Position numbers and translations under genes: made by a program
Assembly (NCBI GenBank): GCA_037043455.1
Contig: JAWPHD010005066.1
Span: forward strand, 1 to 64,000
Direction of reading: 5' to 3'
DNA: 64,000 nucleotides
Source of the DNA: Cyrtodaria siliqua
Taxonomy: Eukaryota > Mollusca > Bivalvia > Adapedonta > Hiatellidae
Notes under the pieces: model-generated
What the model was told of the DNA's origin: nothing
The model's database searches: none
What the model saw: the letters and a program-made list of their open reading frames with translations, nothing else
In this document: in pieces, positions 21,451 to 33,639 of the stretch
Layout of the letters: every line of letters starts with the position of its first letter
Position numbering within the stretch: the first letter of the stretch is position 1

Positions 21451-22130
21451 TCATGATTTTTTCACAGCCGAATTATCAAATATCTAATATTTGTGATAGA
21501 ACATTTATTAAAAAGCTATCTAACTATATATGTATATATTTTAATGAACTTTACTGCAGACAGGAGCTGCTTGTTCCATTACGGACCAGTGTTTAAAGAA
21601 CCAGTTACTTCTATGATTGTGGAACAATGACGTTGTGACTGTGGAAACAATGAAGATGTGACTTTGAAGGAATGAAGATGTGGCTGTGGAAGGAATGAAG
21701 TTGTGTCGTATGTTCGGAATCTGAATTGCACTGAGAAAGATAAATTAGCATGATTATTATTTAGACAAAATACAAATTGCTTATACCTGCAGAGTGATTC
21801 GTAATTAAAGTGATTGTAAATTGAACAAAAAGGGGCAAAGGAATGTAAAATGTTTAGATCTAACTTGATTCATAAACGTTCTGTGTCATGGATTGCACCA
21901 TTCATAAAGACAAACCAATTGTGTTTTCATAGAAGAGTGAAGATAGATTTTAATGTACATGGAATGAAAAAAACAGTGCTTAGCAAACCCATTTTAAATA
22001 AGACTTATTTGAGATCAACTGGTCTCAGCCTTCAATGACTCTTAATAATTAGTTTGGTATATTTTGATCAAACTCAAACTTGGCTTCTGCAACTCCAATC
22101 ACACAACACAATTTCTAATGTTGTCTAATG
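21451..22130. other. Spacer with degenerate 24-26-bp repeats
   Basis: At 21600-21705 imperfect units of gtggaaacaatgaagatgtgac type repeat about four times. A 62-codon open frame at 21850-22038 has no recognisable feature. The segment lies between oppositely oriented D1 copies. Confidence 0.4.
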
Positions 22131-22395
22131 CAATGTTAAAGAAACTAACCCACCAAATAACGGCAAAATTACACTAAAAATAGTTTATCAAAACTCTGTT
22201 CATATGTTCAGATCAGATAATAATGTATATTTGCCGATTAAAAGTAGAGTTTTTTTTCGCGGGTTCTTAAAATACCCGCAATTTAATATGTAAAATGAAT
22301 TATGAGTAAGTAACTCTTACTTCTAAGGTCTAATTTTGGTGTTTGGCCTGGCTGGTTAAAGCTGATTTTATTGTGACTACAGAGTTCAGTGGATT
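22131..22395 (-). repeat. Dispersed repeat family D1, inverted copy
   Basis: Reverse complement of 57215-57440 in several blocks (ccgttatttggtgg-like, ttagcaaaat, acccgcgaaa, ggctttaaccagccaggcca). Confidence 0.65.
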
Positions 22396-22610
22396 CCCAA
22401 AATATTTATGTTATAATATAATATTATACCTTGTGATCAACGGTGTACATATGTCGTAAACATTTGCTGTTGTTGGCGGGATAGCTACTTTAAAAAATAA
22501 TATCAAATTATATTAGATAAAGAATTAAACAATCTACTAAAAGAATTAAACAATCTACTAGCAGCTTGTTAAACGTTTTTTAAATTTTAGCACAACAGAT
22601 GGAGAAAAAA
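22396..22610. other. Spacer
   Basis: Short direct duplication aaagaattaaacaatctact at 22520-22560; otherwise nothing. Confidence 0.4.
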
Positions 22611-22705
22611 ATCATGCCTTGACCGGGAATCAAACTCATGGGTATCTTGCTAACTGTGCCAGTGTCTTACCAGCAAAGTTACCATTGAGCAATTAAGACA
22701 CATGG
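22611..22705 (-). mobile_element. tRNA-derived SINE head
   Basis: The minus strand reads ttgctcaatggtaactttgc (A-box-like) and, about 45 bases later, gagtttgattcccggtcaag (B-box GGTTCGATTCC-like). The cloverleaf stems do not close, so it is not a functional tRNA. Confidence 0.55.
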
Positions 22706-22984
22706 TTATATTGGCAACTGATTATTCATCATGGACTGGATGTCATTGGGTTTCTTTGGGCAAGTAAGAATATACATGTATACTTAGTCTAATAAGTGTT
22801 TGCCTAGACCGTTTTAGTGTGGCGCCATGCTACCTTGACACTCCATGTTACCCTTTCAAGTCCCAAGTAATGTGATGCTCCCTTATTAATCAATATGGTG
22901 CCCTTTTCAAAACTTATGATATGTTCTGCTAATAATTATACTTATATTGTTTGTTATTTGGTAAGATCTCATGTTTTTAAATTT

Positions 22985-23235
22985 AAAGCGCTTCAGTGAC
23001 CAGGATGGTAAAGACGCTTCGTTATAAACCTCTCCTCTCACCACTTGCGGGTTCAAATCCCATTGGGATTTGGACCTGTTAGTGAGAAAATGTTGATTGT
23101 TACAGATGGCAGGTGGTATTCAGTACTGGTTCTACTCAGGAAAAATTGGGTGGTCTGCCTCCACCACAAAAAATACATCCACCGTCATATATAGCCTAAA
23201 ATGATGAAAATTACTAAAACACGATTCGATCAACC
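22985..23235 (+). mobile_element. tRNA-derived SINE with (CCAA)n tail
   Basis: The head has agtgaccaggatggtaaaga and the B box gcgggttcaaatcccattgg. The body has agtactggttctactcagg and ggtggtctgcctccacca, shared with 63585-63640. It ends in (caac)n/(ccaa)n at 23225-23250. RNA polymerase III promoter inferred from the boxes. Confidence 0.75.
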
Positions 23236-23930
23236 AACCAACCAACCATCTTCCATATAAACGCCAAGTTCTCTTACAAAACCAGAAAAAAATGGGTGGT
23301 AATTTGGGTTAAAGGGCTTTATTACAATGAACATTTGTTAGTATGAATTTTGCTCTAATATATATTCTTCTGAATCATGCTAAATACTGGCAAACTTTTA
23401 ATAATTCGCTAACAAACCGCTGTGTAAATGTGTTTTTTTTATAATGGATCGCTTTTGGATCATGCTCAATAATGGCAAAGTTTTAATGGATCGCTAACAA
23501 ACCATTTTATAAATGACAATGTTTTAATGGATCGCTTTAGGATCGCATGGTTATAAATACACCAATTATAAACCGTTTAATGGTTCGCATTTGGATCGCT
23601 TTAACAAACCGCAGAACCACGGTTTTGAAACGATCCTGAAGCGTTTTTGAAGCGATTCATCATAAAATAATTTTGTGTGGGACTCTTTACTATCATGATT
23701 TATCAAACCATTATGGCAATGGTGGATCATGCGATCAAGAATCTGACTAAACATGCTAAACGAACACGGTCTTAAGCATGTAGTGGATAGGGAAAATTTG
23801 CCAAATTATTTATGTTATCACATACTTGTCTATAAATAAAATGTTTTTGAATATACAATAAGACATATACCTAGCTAGTCATAACAATAATATTTCGTTG
23901 CCGGGATAAAAAGCTTTATCTTGTATACCG
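23236..23930. repeat. Imperfect tandem units with GGATCGCTTT motif
   Basis: Between 23340 and 23660, blocks of ttggatcatgctcaataatg, gcaaagttttaatggatcgc and taacaaacc recur two to three times at 65-95-bp spacing. The rest of the interval is unremarkable. Confidence 0.5.
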
Positions 23931-24330
23931 GACAAGGATATCCGTCATTTCACTGGGGTTAGATATTTCCATCTCACCCGAAACGGTCAGTGGCAAAAAA
24001 CGCCGCTGGGGTTTAAAACAGGTTCTAGGGTGCACCAAACCTCACACAAACATCAAATATTAAAATGTTCGTTATTGGCGACGTCAACGCACAAAATGTC
24101 AATAATATGCAAGAAAATTAATCCATCATGAGTTTATCCATGTGATATAGGTAAATCTCTCGGGATCAGAAATGCAACCAGGAACTCGGCAGAGCCTCGT
24201 CCCTGGTTACAATTCTTACCCTTGGGTGTGATTTATCTTTCTTGCAAGGATATCCGTCATTTTACCTGGGCTAGATATTTCCATCTCACCCTAGGGTCGA
24301 GATAAAATTCACGCGCGCCAACATCCGGTA
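23931..24330. repeat. Dispersed repeat D2 copies with PLE 3'-region fragment inside
   Basis: cggacaaggatatccgtcatttcac then tagatatttccatctcaccc (23930-23975) is interrupted by PLE 3' sequence (aaacggtcagtggcaaaaa..ggttctagggtgcaccaaac, 23975-24045). A second D2 copy at 24240-24335 runs on into gggtcgagataaaattcacg and acatccggtatgc. The third copy is at 37473-38230. Confidence 0.65.
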
Positions 24331-24544
24331 TGCTGGAAAACATGGAAAACGCTAGTAGCTGGCGGCGTCAACGCACAACATGTCTCTGATATGCAAGAAA
24401 AAGAATCTATCATGGGTATTTGTTTTAAACATATTTATTTTACATCGATTGCGAAACAAGTTCTTACAACTTAGATTAAACACTCTCGATGGCTTCCTGG
24501 GTAGAACCGGTACTAAGCAATGTGGATTAATTATCTTGCTCAAG

Positions 24545-24632
24545 GATAAATAACGTCGCCGCGACGGAGGATCGAACCCACGACCTCTCGATCAGGAGTT
24601 CGGCGCTCTACCACTGGACCACGCACTCCACT
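24545..24632 (-). mobile_element. tRNA-derived SINE head
   Basis: The minus strand reads gtggtccagtggtagagcgc (A box) and gtgggttcgatcctccgtcg (B box). Acceptor and T stems do not pair, so it is SINE-like and not a working tRNA. Confidence 0.65.
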
Positions 24633-24799
24633 GGGTATTTGGTTCAGATAGGGAATTCCAAACCTCGGTATAAACGCAGCGTTATCCCGGGACACGGAGA
24701 CATTATTTCCTAAATTAGAAATATTATTTTAAATTGGGTTTAAATTGCTAACAGTTGTTCATATAATTCAGTAATTGAAATGAATGTTGTTTACATATA

Positions 24800-24915
24800 A
24801 ATCCGGGAACCTGCCCTACTCTTACTAACGAATAGATGCCTTGCTCGAAGGATGGACTCCAATACACGGGACCGCACGGTTTATTTCCCCTTCCGACGGA
24901 CGAGGTTTAGTAATT
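24800..24915 (-). mobile_element. SINE body fragment (family of 36950-37215)
   Basis: ggaacctgccctactcttac, gatggactccaatacacggg, accgcacggttta and ccgacggacgagg are the reverse complement of 37060-37190. Confidence 0.75.
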
Positions 24916-25044
24916 TAAATAAAGTGTACACTTTAAAATAGCCTTAAAACATTATATACATCAATGTTAAAGAAACAATCTTGATACGTTAAATATTACT
25001 TATAAGAATAGCATAATGCAAATAGATTTTGCCATATTACTGAC

Positions 25045-25190
25045 TAAGGATTATATTGCACCAATACCTATTGTAGAATAAGAAAATAAACAATGAACAC
25101 TCAAAAATTGACATAAATATATGCAAGCAGGTTTAAAGTCAAAACGATACTGGAATAACATATCTAGACGATTGCCGTGTGTCCCTTTAA
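25045..25190. repeat. Partial TTAA MITE, right end
   Basis: Ends gattgccgtgtgtccctTTAA, the terminus shared by the complete copy at 30684-31166. The left end was not found. Confidence 0.6.
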
Positions 25191-25406
25191 ATATTGATAC
25201 ATCCCCAGTCGTTTAGTTTTCAAGACCAAACTGATTTATTAACAATAATACAATCGTATGGATCATGGGTACATATACACTGAATATGAAACAAACACAT
25301 TATCCTCGTTTTATTCGTATTTGGATTGACAACCAAAATGCTTCCAGATCGCCATTATTCTCTTTAAGGGCCACGGGTTCGATCTCCATGTTGAGCATGA
25401 CATTAA

Positions 25407-25431
25407 ACTCTCTCTCTCTCGCTCTCGGTCT

Positions 25432-25480
<49 letters not shown>

Positions 25481-25665
25481 CACTTCTCTGCTACTGCTGC
25501 TACCTTATATAGTACTACCACTTCTACAACAACAACTACTACTACTACTGTTGCTGCTGCTGCTGCTGCTGCTACTGCTACTGTTACTGTTACTGCCACT
25601 GCAACTGCTGCTGCTGATGCTGCTGATGCTGCTGATGCTGCTGCTGTTGTTGTTGTTACTGCTGA
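25407..25665. repeat. (CT)n followed by CTG/CTA trinucleotide repeats
   Basis: Impure (CT)n at 25407-25475, then mixed tac/act/gct/gat triplets. The 157-codon frame across it is serine/threonine/alanine homopolymer translation, not a protein gene. Confidence 0.9.
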
Positions 25666-25739
25666 GTCCGAAGAATTAGGACTACGTAACCTGTTACAAC
25701 ATTTTAAATCTGCACCTTCTAACACAATTATCAAATAGA

Positions 25740-26995
25740 AGGGAGATAACTTCGTCAGATAGGAATACTCAGTTAAACAGAGTTACCTCTTGTATTAACT
25801 GTAGCGTTTATTGAATTGTCCTCGTGTTTGAATATAGGTCACATTTATTTACATGTTAACAAATATAATAACAAAAAAGACATTGTTCCTACCTAAATAA
25901 AATTCCATGCAAAACATAGGCCGTGGGTGTGTTTGGGGTGATGGGAGAGGGGAGAGGGGAACAGCAAGAGCTCCCATTTATTCTGACAAGTTGTGTTTTT
26001 GTATGCGTTGTATGTATAATTCGAACAATAATGAGAAAAGGGTTCGATTGGTGCATATTGCTTGGGTTAATATAACCATATATAGCTGAAATCTCAGATA
26101 GCAGCATTTCGTGTCACTTTCTTTCCAAAGACTCAATTACGCAACACCATTTTTAAAAACTTGGCTACAGGCCTACACAATATTACATTGGAACTTATCT
26201 TTTGGTGACATTGACAAAAAAAAAATAAGGTTAGACTAAACGCTATTAAATTGTGAGATCCAAAGCAATTATATATATTCACGTTATATTATAGTCCGTG
26301 TTCAGTCAATGTATAAAAGGTATAGCGGAAAAATTCTTCGAAAACAATACTTTTGCAACTACAGTTGTTATAATACAATCGTTCAAAGGATCAAGTCTAA
26401 CTAGTTCCAGATCCTTCGATACTATTAAGTGTCCTCCCAAACATGTACCATTTTCAATGTCCATTTTAAATTAATGTGCACTGCAATTTCATAGCGAGCG
26501 TGGCGATCTGAACTAAATGCAATGAACAATTTCAATTTCCCTTTCAATAGATACACAGAATGTTTGCACTCACCCCAACCCACATATATATAATTGTTTA
26601 TATATTGCCGTAACCATAGGCTATCAACCTTTGTATTTAACAATACGAGTTAGGTGTTGGCGTTTTCTTGATCGCATAGCTCGATACGGATATATGGATA
26701 CTGTACCAAGATGGATTACTCCTACAGACATATTGTAAGATATCAGAGTCAATAGTTGTCTAACATTATCTATCTCTGTTGAGGCGGGCGGTGGGGGACA
26801 ACGGTTATTTTATTTTTTTGTCTGTTATTGTGAAGTTTTATTAAATATTATCTGTTAATGTTATACGTTATTGGTGAAATGTGTTTTGTTATCTGTTATT
26901 GATTATATTTAGTTACCGTTATCTTTATCCACAATCTGTATCGAGTGACGAGAAATAACCTGTCTCCCAACTACGATATCGTAAACCTGTTGTTA
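25740..26995. other. Unique AT-rich DNA
   Basis: No gene, SINE or tandem repeat recognised. A TATA-like gtataaaagg at about 26311 has no initiator at the right distance. Confidence 0.4.
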
Positions 26996-26997
26996 TT

Positions 26998-27038
26998 TAC
27001 TACTGCTACTACTCCTACTTCTAATCCTACTACTACTC

Positions 27039-27071
<33 letters not shown>

Positions 27072-27374
27072 ACACTCCTACAACAACTCTAATACTACTA
27101 CTACTACTACTACTACTCCTACTACTACTACTACTACTACTACTACTTACACTCCTACAACAACTCTAATACTACTACTACTACTACTACTACTCTCGCT
27201 GCTACTGCAACTACTACTACTACTACTAGTCTACCACTACTACCACTATTACTACTACTACTACTGCAACTACTACTACTACTACTGCAACTATTACTAC
27301 TACTACTACTGATACTTCTCCTCCTCCTCCTCCTCCTCTTGCTACTTCTACTGCTACTACTACTATTACTACTT

Positions 27375-27407
<33 letters not shown>

Positions 27408-27523
27408 TTACAACAACTACAACAACTACTATTATAACTGCTGCTGCTGCTGCTGCTACTACTACTACTACTACTCCTACACCTACTACTACTACTACAA
27501 CTACTACTTCTACTACTGCTACG

Positions 27524-27569
<46 letters not shown>

Positions 27570-27739
27570 TAACTGCTGCTGCTGCTGATACTACTACTAC
27601 TACTACTACTCTTACACCTACAACTACTACTGCTACAACTACTGCTACTACTACTACTACTACTACTACTATTACTACTGCTTCTACTGCAACTACTACT
27701 ACTACAACGATATTGCTTCTGCTGCTGATACTGCTACTT

Positions 27740-27771
<32 letters not shown>

Positions 27772-27903
27772 GCTACTACACCTACTACTACTACTACTAC
27801 AACTACTAAAACAACTACTATTATAACTGCTGCTGCTGCTGCTACTACTACTACTACTCATACACCTACTACTATAACAACTACTACTTCTACTACTGCT
27901 ACG

Positions 27904-27936
<33 letters not shown>

Positions 27937-28055
27937 GCTACTACACCTACTACTACTACTACTACTGCTACTACACCTACTACTACTACTACTACTACAA
28001 CAACAACTACAACAACTACTATTATAACTGCTGCTGCTGCTGCTGCTACTACTAT

Positions 28056-28091
<36 letters not shown>

Positions 28092-28173
28092 AACAACTAC
28101 AACATCTACTATTATAACTGCTGCTGCTGCTGCTGCTGCTACTACTACTACTGTACTACTACTACTCCTACAC

Positions 28174-28224
<51 letters not shown>

Positions 28225-28237
28225 TTACTACTACTAT

Positions 28238-28270
<33 letters not shown>

Positions 28271-28342
28271 CACTACCACCAGTAGTAGTAGTAGTAGTAG
28301 TAGTAGTAGTTGCAGTCGTCCATCGTCGTCGCCGTCGCCGTC
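26998..28342. repeat. 1.3-kb compound (ACT)n/(CTG)n trinucleotide array
   Basis: Long runs of act with interspersed gct blocks recur in order (act..gctgctgctgct..act..cct) about five times. At 28260-28310 the (act)n run switches to (agt)n, its reverse complement, forming a natural hairpin; a short cgt/gcc tail follows to 28342. The minus-strand open frames (27226-27861, 27858-28358) are Ser/Val/Ala homopolymers and not genes. Confidence 0.95.
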
Positions 28343-28369
28343 CGTTACACTTTAACATGTAGTCTAACC

Positions 28370-28850
28370 TTGGCCATGACTTGAAAAGTATTTGACATAT
28401 GTTTATGACACTTCACACACATTTTCATCTTAACATATGTAATGTTGTTACACATCTCCAATAACTCTGACTTTTATTTTGACAGAATTATGCCCCTTTC
28501 ATAAAACTTTAACCTGCTACATATGTAAACCAGGCTCATAACTAGCCATAACTTAAGATGTTTTGACCTATGTTCATGAAACTTCACACACATATTAATC
28601 TTACCACACAGAATATTGTTACCCATGACCACTTACTCTGACTTTCATTTTGAAAGAACTATGCCCCTTTCATAAAACTGGATCCTGCAACCTAACCAAG
28701 CACATAACTGGCCATAACTTGAAACGTATTTGACCTATGTTCATGAAACTTTTCATAAAATGTTAACATGCAACCTAACCTTATCTCCTCATAACTGGCA
28801 AAATATTGACCTGTGGTCATGAAACATTATACAGTATTATTTATTATTTG
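28370..28850 (-). repeat. Dispersed bivalve-type repeat, ~175-bp units
   Basis: About three units with aactggccataacttgaaa, gacctatgttcatgaaactt, actctgactttcattttg and tatgcccctttcataaaact. Reverse-complement relatives lie at 58330-58960. Confidence 0.75.
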
Positions 28851-28859
28851 ATTTAATTA

Positions 28860-30085
28860 CTGGCAACCTTTTTTTTTAAAATATTTATTTAACTGTTATT
28901 TTTTTTATGTCAGCGAATTCAATTTGCTTCTATGCGTTCATGCGAACATTGTGCGCCCCCACTCACCCCCACTTGATGATACATGTAAGTCCGTTAACGA
29001 GAACAATCACGCCATATCACATCCGAGGGGACATCTCACAATGTTGTTTTCGAAAGGTGCTAAATAACATAAACCGACATTTTGTTTGCATTTTAATCGG
29101 ATCTACATGATGTTTATTAGAAACTGTTAAACACACAATAAATGAAAGTTTCAGAGTTTAGCATTTTGTTAACAACTATTTATTAAAATAATGTTTACAA
29201 TATCCCTGGTAAAAATAGCCACTAAAATGAACATACAGTTCGGCATTTTAACATAAGTATATCGTAATTGTAAACTTCCTGAGATTCATAAATAGATCAT
29301 AAACATCCTGTACGACTATTGTGCGTATTAAGTATTTCGCCACAGTTCGGTATTTACCCACACCGTAAATGAACGTAAACATAGTTTCTAATTATATAAC
29401 CTAGGATAGCACATATTACTGTGAACAATGAGTTGCATTCTAAATAAAGAGTCGTGTTTATGAAGATATCATTTTTTGACAATTATAACTTGGACACTTA
29501 GACACAACGAAAACCCCGATGTACCCCCATTTAAAAACATTGCATTGTTATACTAGAAATGTTTTGTTACAACTTATATTTAATCAATGAAAAACAATAT
29601 GAGTAGCGGTTCGTGTCATAAGTCCAAAAGTTACTTATGTAATCTCTAACGCGTTACTCCCGATTTTCTAACGCGTTAGTGATGAGATTTCCCCTTTTTG
29701 TTTAACTGAAAAAAAGCGATTATTGTCAGTTACATCTTAAGCCGGTGCTAGGGGGCGTGAGAAGTGTTGCATCTTTCATTACTTCTCATGAACAAACTCA
29801 ATAAAACCGAGTTTGCTGCTTTATTCTCTTAGTTGTGTTTGTTGCTCTCAAAGGATCACCTTTATCAGTATTTTCTAACGCGCTACTCTCGATTTAGTAA
29901 CCCGTTACTTGTTCCGGGTAAAACATTTTCTAACGCGTTAGAAATTAGCTGGCCAGAACGGTCACTTACCTGTTACATGTCACAGAGTAACGTCACTCAA
30001 TGGAAACCTAACGCGATGAGCTAAATCAAACACCTCGTTACACTGTCTATAACTATGTAGCCCGAACTCACCCCTATTGAAGAGA
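28860..30085. other. AT-rich DNA with small dispersed repeat
   Basis: The motif ctaacgcgtta occurs at several places between 29648 and 29945. The block 29735-29830 (cattacttctcatgaacaaa, caataaaaccgagtttgctg) matches the reverse complement of 62750-62830. No gene seen. Confidence 0.5.
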
Positions 30086-30089
30086 ATGT

Positions 30090-30397
30090 CTTAATTATAA
30101 AAGGCACACACGGCAATCTTGATGTTTGAAAAATTGACGGCGTCCCGTTAATTTTCGACACAACTTGCATTTGTTCAAACATTAATATGATAATAGTTTA
30201 AAGCGATTAGTTTTAACATATTATTAACTGTTGATTATATTGCACCAATAGTATATTTAAGACAAGGTAGAATAAGACGAAAACAAGGAAAATTTAAATT
30301 TTATTTAATTATATGCAATCAGGTATAAAGTCAAAATGTAACTGTATAAATAAATCAGTGTTTGATAATTGATAGAAGATTGTCGTGATTCCCTTTA
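30090..30397. mobile_element. TTAA MITE, copy 1
   Basis: Left end ttaattataaaaggcacaca then cggcaatcttga. Right end gattgtcgtgattccctTTAA. Same family as 30684-31166 with diverged termini. Confidence 0.6.
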
Positions 30398-30683
30398 ATA
30401 TTCAAACGATTACAGCGTGTAATACCAATATTAGTTGTAAGGAATGTTTCGAGTGTTTTTCAGAATATCTACTAATATATTGTATGTAAGATGCTACACA
30501 TGAGTTGTGTATACATGACAATATATATATTCAGTCGTTATTTATATTCCAAGGGTCTTCATTGTCCACTTATTATCTTTATTTGACCCCACACATGGTT
30601 GTTAGGTATATAGGATTATATATTCAAGAACCCTGACACACAGAAGCTAAATGCTTTCTTTACCGAACTGTCCTATTTGTATT

Positions 30684-31166
30684 AAAGGGACTCACGGCAA
30701 TCTTGAATTTTTTTAAAACTCGCTGAGTCCCGCCAGTTTTTCTGGATAACTTTGTTCAATCATTGATATTATGAGAATAGTAATAAGAAATGTAAAAAGA
30801 TCGGACAGGGAAAGCATCATTCAAGGACGACAGTCAACCACAAAACACAGATACAAACACGCAAACAAACAAGAAGGCAAAAGTAATAATCACAAACATC
30901 ACAAACACAAAAGGGTTGACAATAGGCAATTTTATTATTCAATTTTATTATCCAATTTAATTATCCAATTTGATTAGCCAATTTTAATATTCAATTTTGA
31001 TATTATTGCACCAAATATTAAAACTTATAGTAGAATAAGACGAAAAAGTAAATGCTTAAAATTTTATTTATTTAAATGTAACCATGTTAAAAGTAAACAT
31101 GATCTGGATATATAAATCGAGTCACCCGTTTAAAACACGTCAAGATTGTCATGTGTCCCTTTAAAG
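30684..31166. mobile_element. TTAA MITE, copy 2, carrying a PLE fragment
   Basis: TTAA-agggactcacggcaatcttga at the left and tcaagattgtcatgtgtccct-TTAA at the right form matching termini. Inside, 30770-30925 is PLE 3'-region sequence (gatcggacagggaaagcatc, gacgacagtcaaccacaaaa) in the orientation of 15020-15230, so one element was inserted into the other. Confidence 0.75.
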
Positions 31167-31184
31167 TAAAATGTGAATAATGTG

Positions 31185-31430
31185 CTTTTCAGGGGCTGAT
31201 CCAGGATTTCATATTAGGTGGGGGGCGTAAGTTTGCCAAAAATGGGTTGACACGCAAAAAAAAGCACAACAAAACCTTGTGTGCCATTCTTTAAAGGGGC
31301 GTAAACATATTTTTTGGTTTAAGCAGAAAAACCCTTCCCAAAAAAAAAATGCGTTGAATTCTGACCCTGAGGGTCTGTTTTCAACGTTGAAAGTTGACCC
31401 AGGATCACTTTTCAACATTAAATTTTGATT
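31185..31430. repeat. Repeat D3 end with CAGGGGCTGATCCAGG and TCAACGTTGA motifs
   Basis: Begins caggggctgatccaggattt and ggtggggggcg. The facing sequence at 35360-35400 ends cttctggatccgcccatg. Palindromic caacgttga blocks occur here and at 34555-34600 and 35230-35300. CAGGGGCGGATCC-type ends resemble hAT termini (inference). Confidence 0.5.
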
Positions 31431-31880
31431 TTTACAGTCGTTGGAAACTGATCGGCGTTACATTCTGATCAGATGTCGGGTAATTTTTTAAAGGTCATTA
31501 AAAACAACAGTGTAGTGCAGATGGAAATAAAATGCAGTCATATGCATGTAATGAATCAGTACATGCGTGTATATAATTGAATCCCTTAACTATTAAATGC
31601 AATATACCTGGCAAACGAAGTTGAGAGGGGTATACAGCTAGGAGCCGCTTCATGAACTCTTGAAATTTTAAAAGAACTGACGTTTTTATTTTTCACAATA
31701 AAAACATACGTACCATATATGTATGTACATAATATTTGTGCCTTTTAATAAATTATTAGTATTATAAACCTACTTATCCACCTTTCACCTGGGGTCAAAA
31801 TATTGAACATGTAGCTAATACTTAACAGGCGTATTAAAATAGTATCAGGAAATACAAATTGCTTGGAAAATGTTGCTAAA
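31431..31880. other. Spacer
   Basis: Nothing recognised. Confidence 0.35.
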
Positions 31881-31889
31881 ACGTATATC

Positions 31890-33115
31890 ACAATGGCCAA
31901 AGTCGGTTACTACAGAGGTGGATTTTGGTCGAAAGCGCGACAGGGATTTCAGTCGAAAACACGCGGATTACGGTCGAAAACTCTACAAATATTAGGTGTT
32001 TTGTTCCCGAAAAAGGGTAAGAAACATACACTTAACAAAATTTCTAATTGGTCACTTGAATTGCTCGAAATATCTTTCTTGGAAAATGCAGAAACCATTA
32101 AACTCTTATTGCCTTTATTAATAGATGCTCCAAAGAAGATGCATTGAAATTTTGATGAAAATCGTGTGACTAATTATGACGTTACGTCGGTTTAAAGTAA
32201 ACATTCTCAAAACCGAAAGTCACAACAAAAAATTGAAATGAACATGCAAATCCTATATCACTGCGGAAAATGTGTTGATATACGGGAATGTTAGGGCCCG
32301 TACATGCCAAAATCCGTACATCTTGAGTGAACGGAATTCCGCACATCTACATGTACGTACGTGTACGGACCATGTACTTACGTGTACGGAACATGTACGT
32401 ACGTGTACGGACCATGTACGTACGTGTACGGACATGTACACCCAGGATGTACAGGATCCATGGCATAAGTCCGTATGCTTCCGATGTACGGGTTGAGTGC
32501 AAAGGTCCGTACACCCGATCTGAAAAGAAATCCGTACAGTCACTGAGAACGGGATGAGTGCACATGTCCGTGCACACACGGTGTACGGGGTCTGAAAAGA
32601 AGTCAGTACACTCACTGTGAACGGGATGGTAAACATGTCCGTATACACACCGTGTACGGGATCTGAAAAAGAAGTCCGTACATACACTGTGAACGGGATG
32701 CGTGAACGGGATGCGTGCACATATCCGTACACGTACATTTTACGGGATCAATATCATACATCCGTACATTGATAACATTCTTTTATCAAATATCAAGGAA
32801 AATTCCATCATTTTGTATTTTAGCATTGAACGGTGTCATAAAGTGACACACAAAAGCAACAAATATGAGATAATATAGCCTATGCGCTTTTCATATGCAT
32901 ACATGATGCTTTTATCGAGTAGCCCATACTTGAAATTAAAACAATAAATGTAGAATTACCCTTCTGTACTCAATCTCCTCATCCAGATGCTGTCAGACAA
33001 AGCATTGCTTTCGACCAAATGCCGTGTCTTTCGACCGTAATCCGTGTGTTTTCGACTGAAATCCATGTTGCGCTTTCGACCAAAATCCACCTCTGTAGTG
33101 ACCGACGTTTGCCCC
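31890..33115. mobile_element. 1.2-kb inverted-repeat element with internal minisatellites
   Basis: 31893-31985 (ttttggtcgaaagcgcgaca, cggattacggtcgaaaa) is the reverse complement of 33005-33113. Each arm itself contains a three-fold tggtcgaaa/cagtcgaaa/cggtcgaaa repeat. The interior holds a 20-bp array (acgtacgtgtacggaccatgt type, 32345-32450) and about four ~65-bp units with gggatctgaaaagaagtccg (32500-32755). The open frames are repeat read-through. Confidence 0.75.
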
Positions 33116-33275
33116 TGCGTATATGTACATATATGTTCAGTTTATTTATCCTCGCTACCGGTCAATTGATATCCATATGAGTCTGGATTACGGGGAACAG
33201 AGGATACAGAGAGAACTCCCGCTAAAACGGACTAGGTAACCTGTCTTTGTATTATATAGTAAGTTGGGGGTGTTA

Positions 33276-33500
33276 GCCCCGATAGTGCAGTAGGTAGCGC
33301 TCCTGACTCCAGAGTCAGGGGTTTTGACTCCAGAGTCAGGGGTTTTGTGTTCGATCACCGTGCTTTCCAACTAAAATTACTAACACTCTTTCGGATGATA
33401 CTTTAAACCGAGGTCCCTGTGTCCGTGCTACACCGAGCACGTTAAAGTAGGGGGAACTGTTACCAAATGATCTTTCTGTATCCTGCACTATTCCCCGTAA
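33276..33500 (+). mobile_element. tRNA-derived SINE with duplicated anticodon region
   Basis: gccccgatagtgcagtaggt (A box) and tgtgttcgatcaccgtgctt (B box). Between them tgactccagagtcaggggtt is tandemly duplicated (33304-33345), so the anticodon arm is present twice. The tail sequence caccgagcacgttaaagtag follows. Confidence 0.7.
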
Positions 33501-33639
33501 CCCGACTAACAATTAAAATTAAGGTGACGCTCATATGGGAATATTCGGGAGCGATGATAAATAAACTAAATGCACAGAATATAATGACGTACCATGTCGG
33601 TCAAAAATCCAGTAAAGCGATCACCGATACACGAGCACG

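Noticed and set aside
27226..28358. Long minus-strand open frames of 211 and 166 codons
   Set aside because: They are translations of (ACT)n/(CTG)n triplets into Ser, Val and Ala runs, with no unique sequence.
31863..32147. 94-codon open frame as a gene
   Set aside because: Its first half is the arm of an inverted-repeat element (tggtcgaaa repeats), found reversed at 33005-33113.
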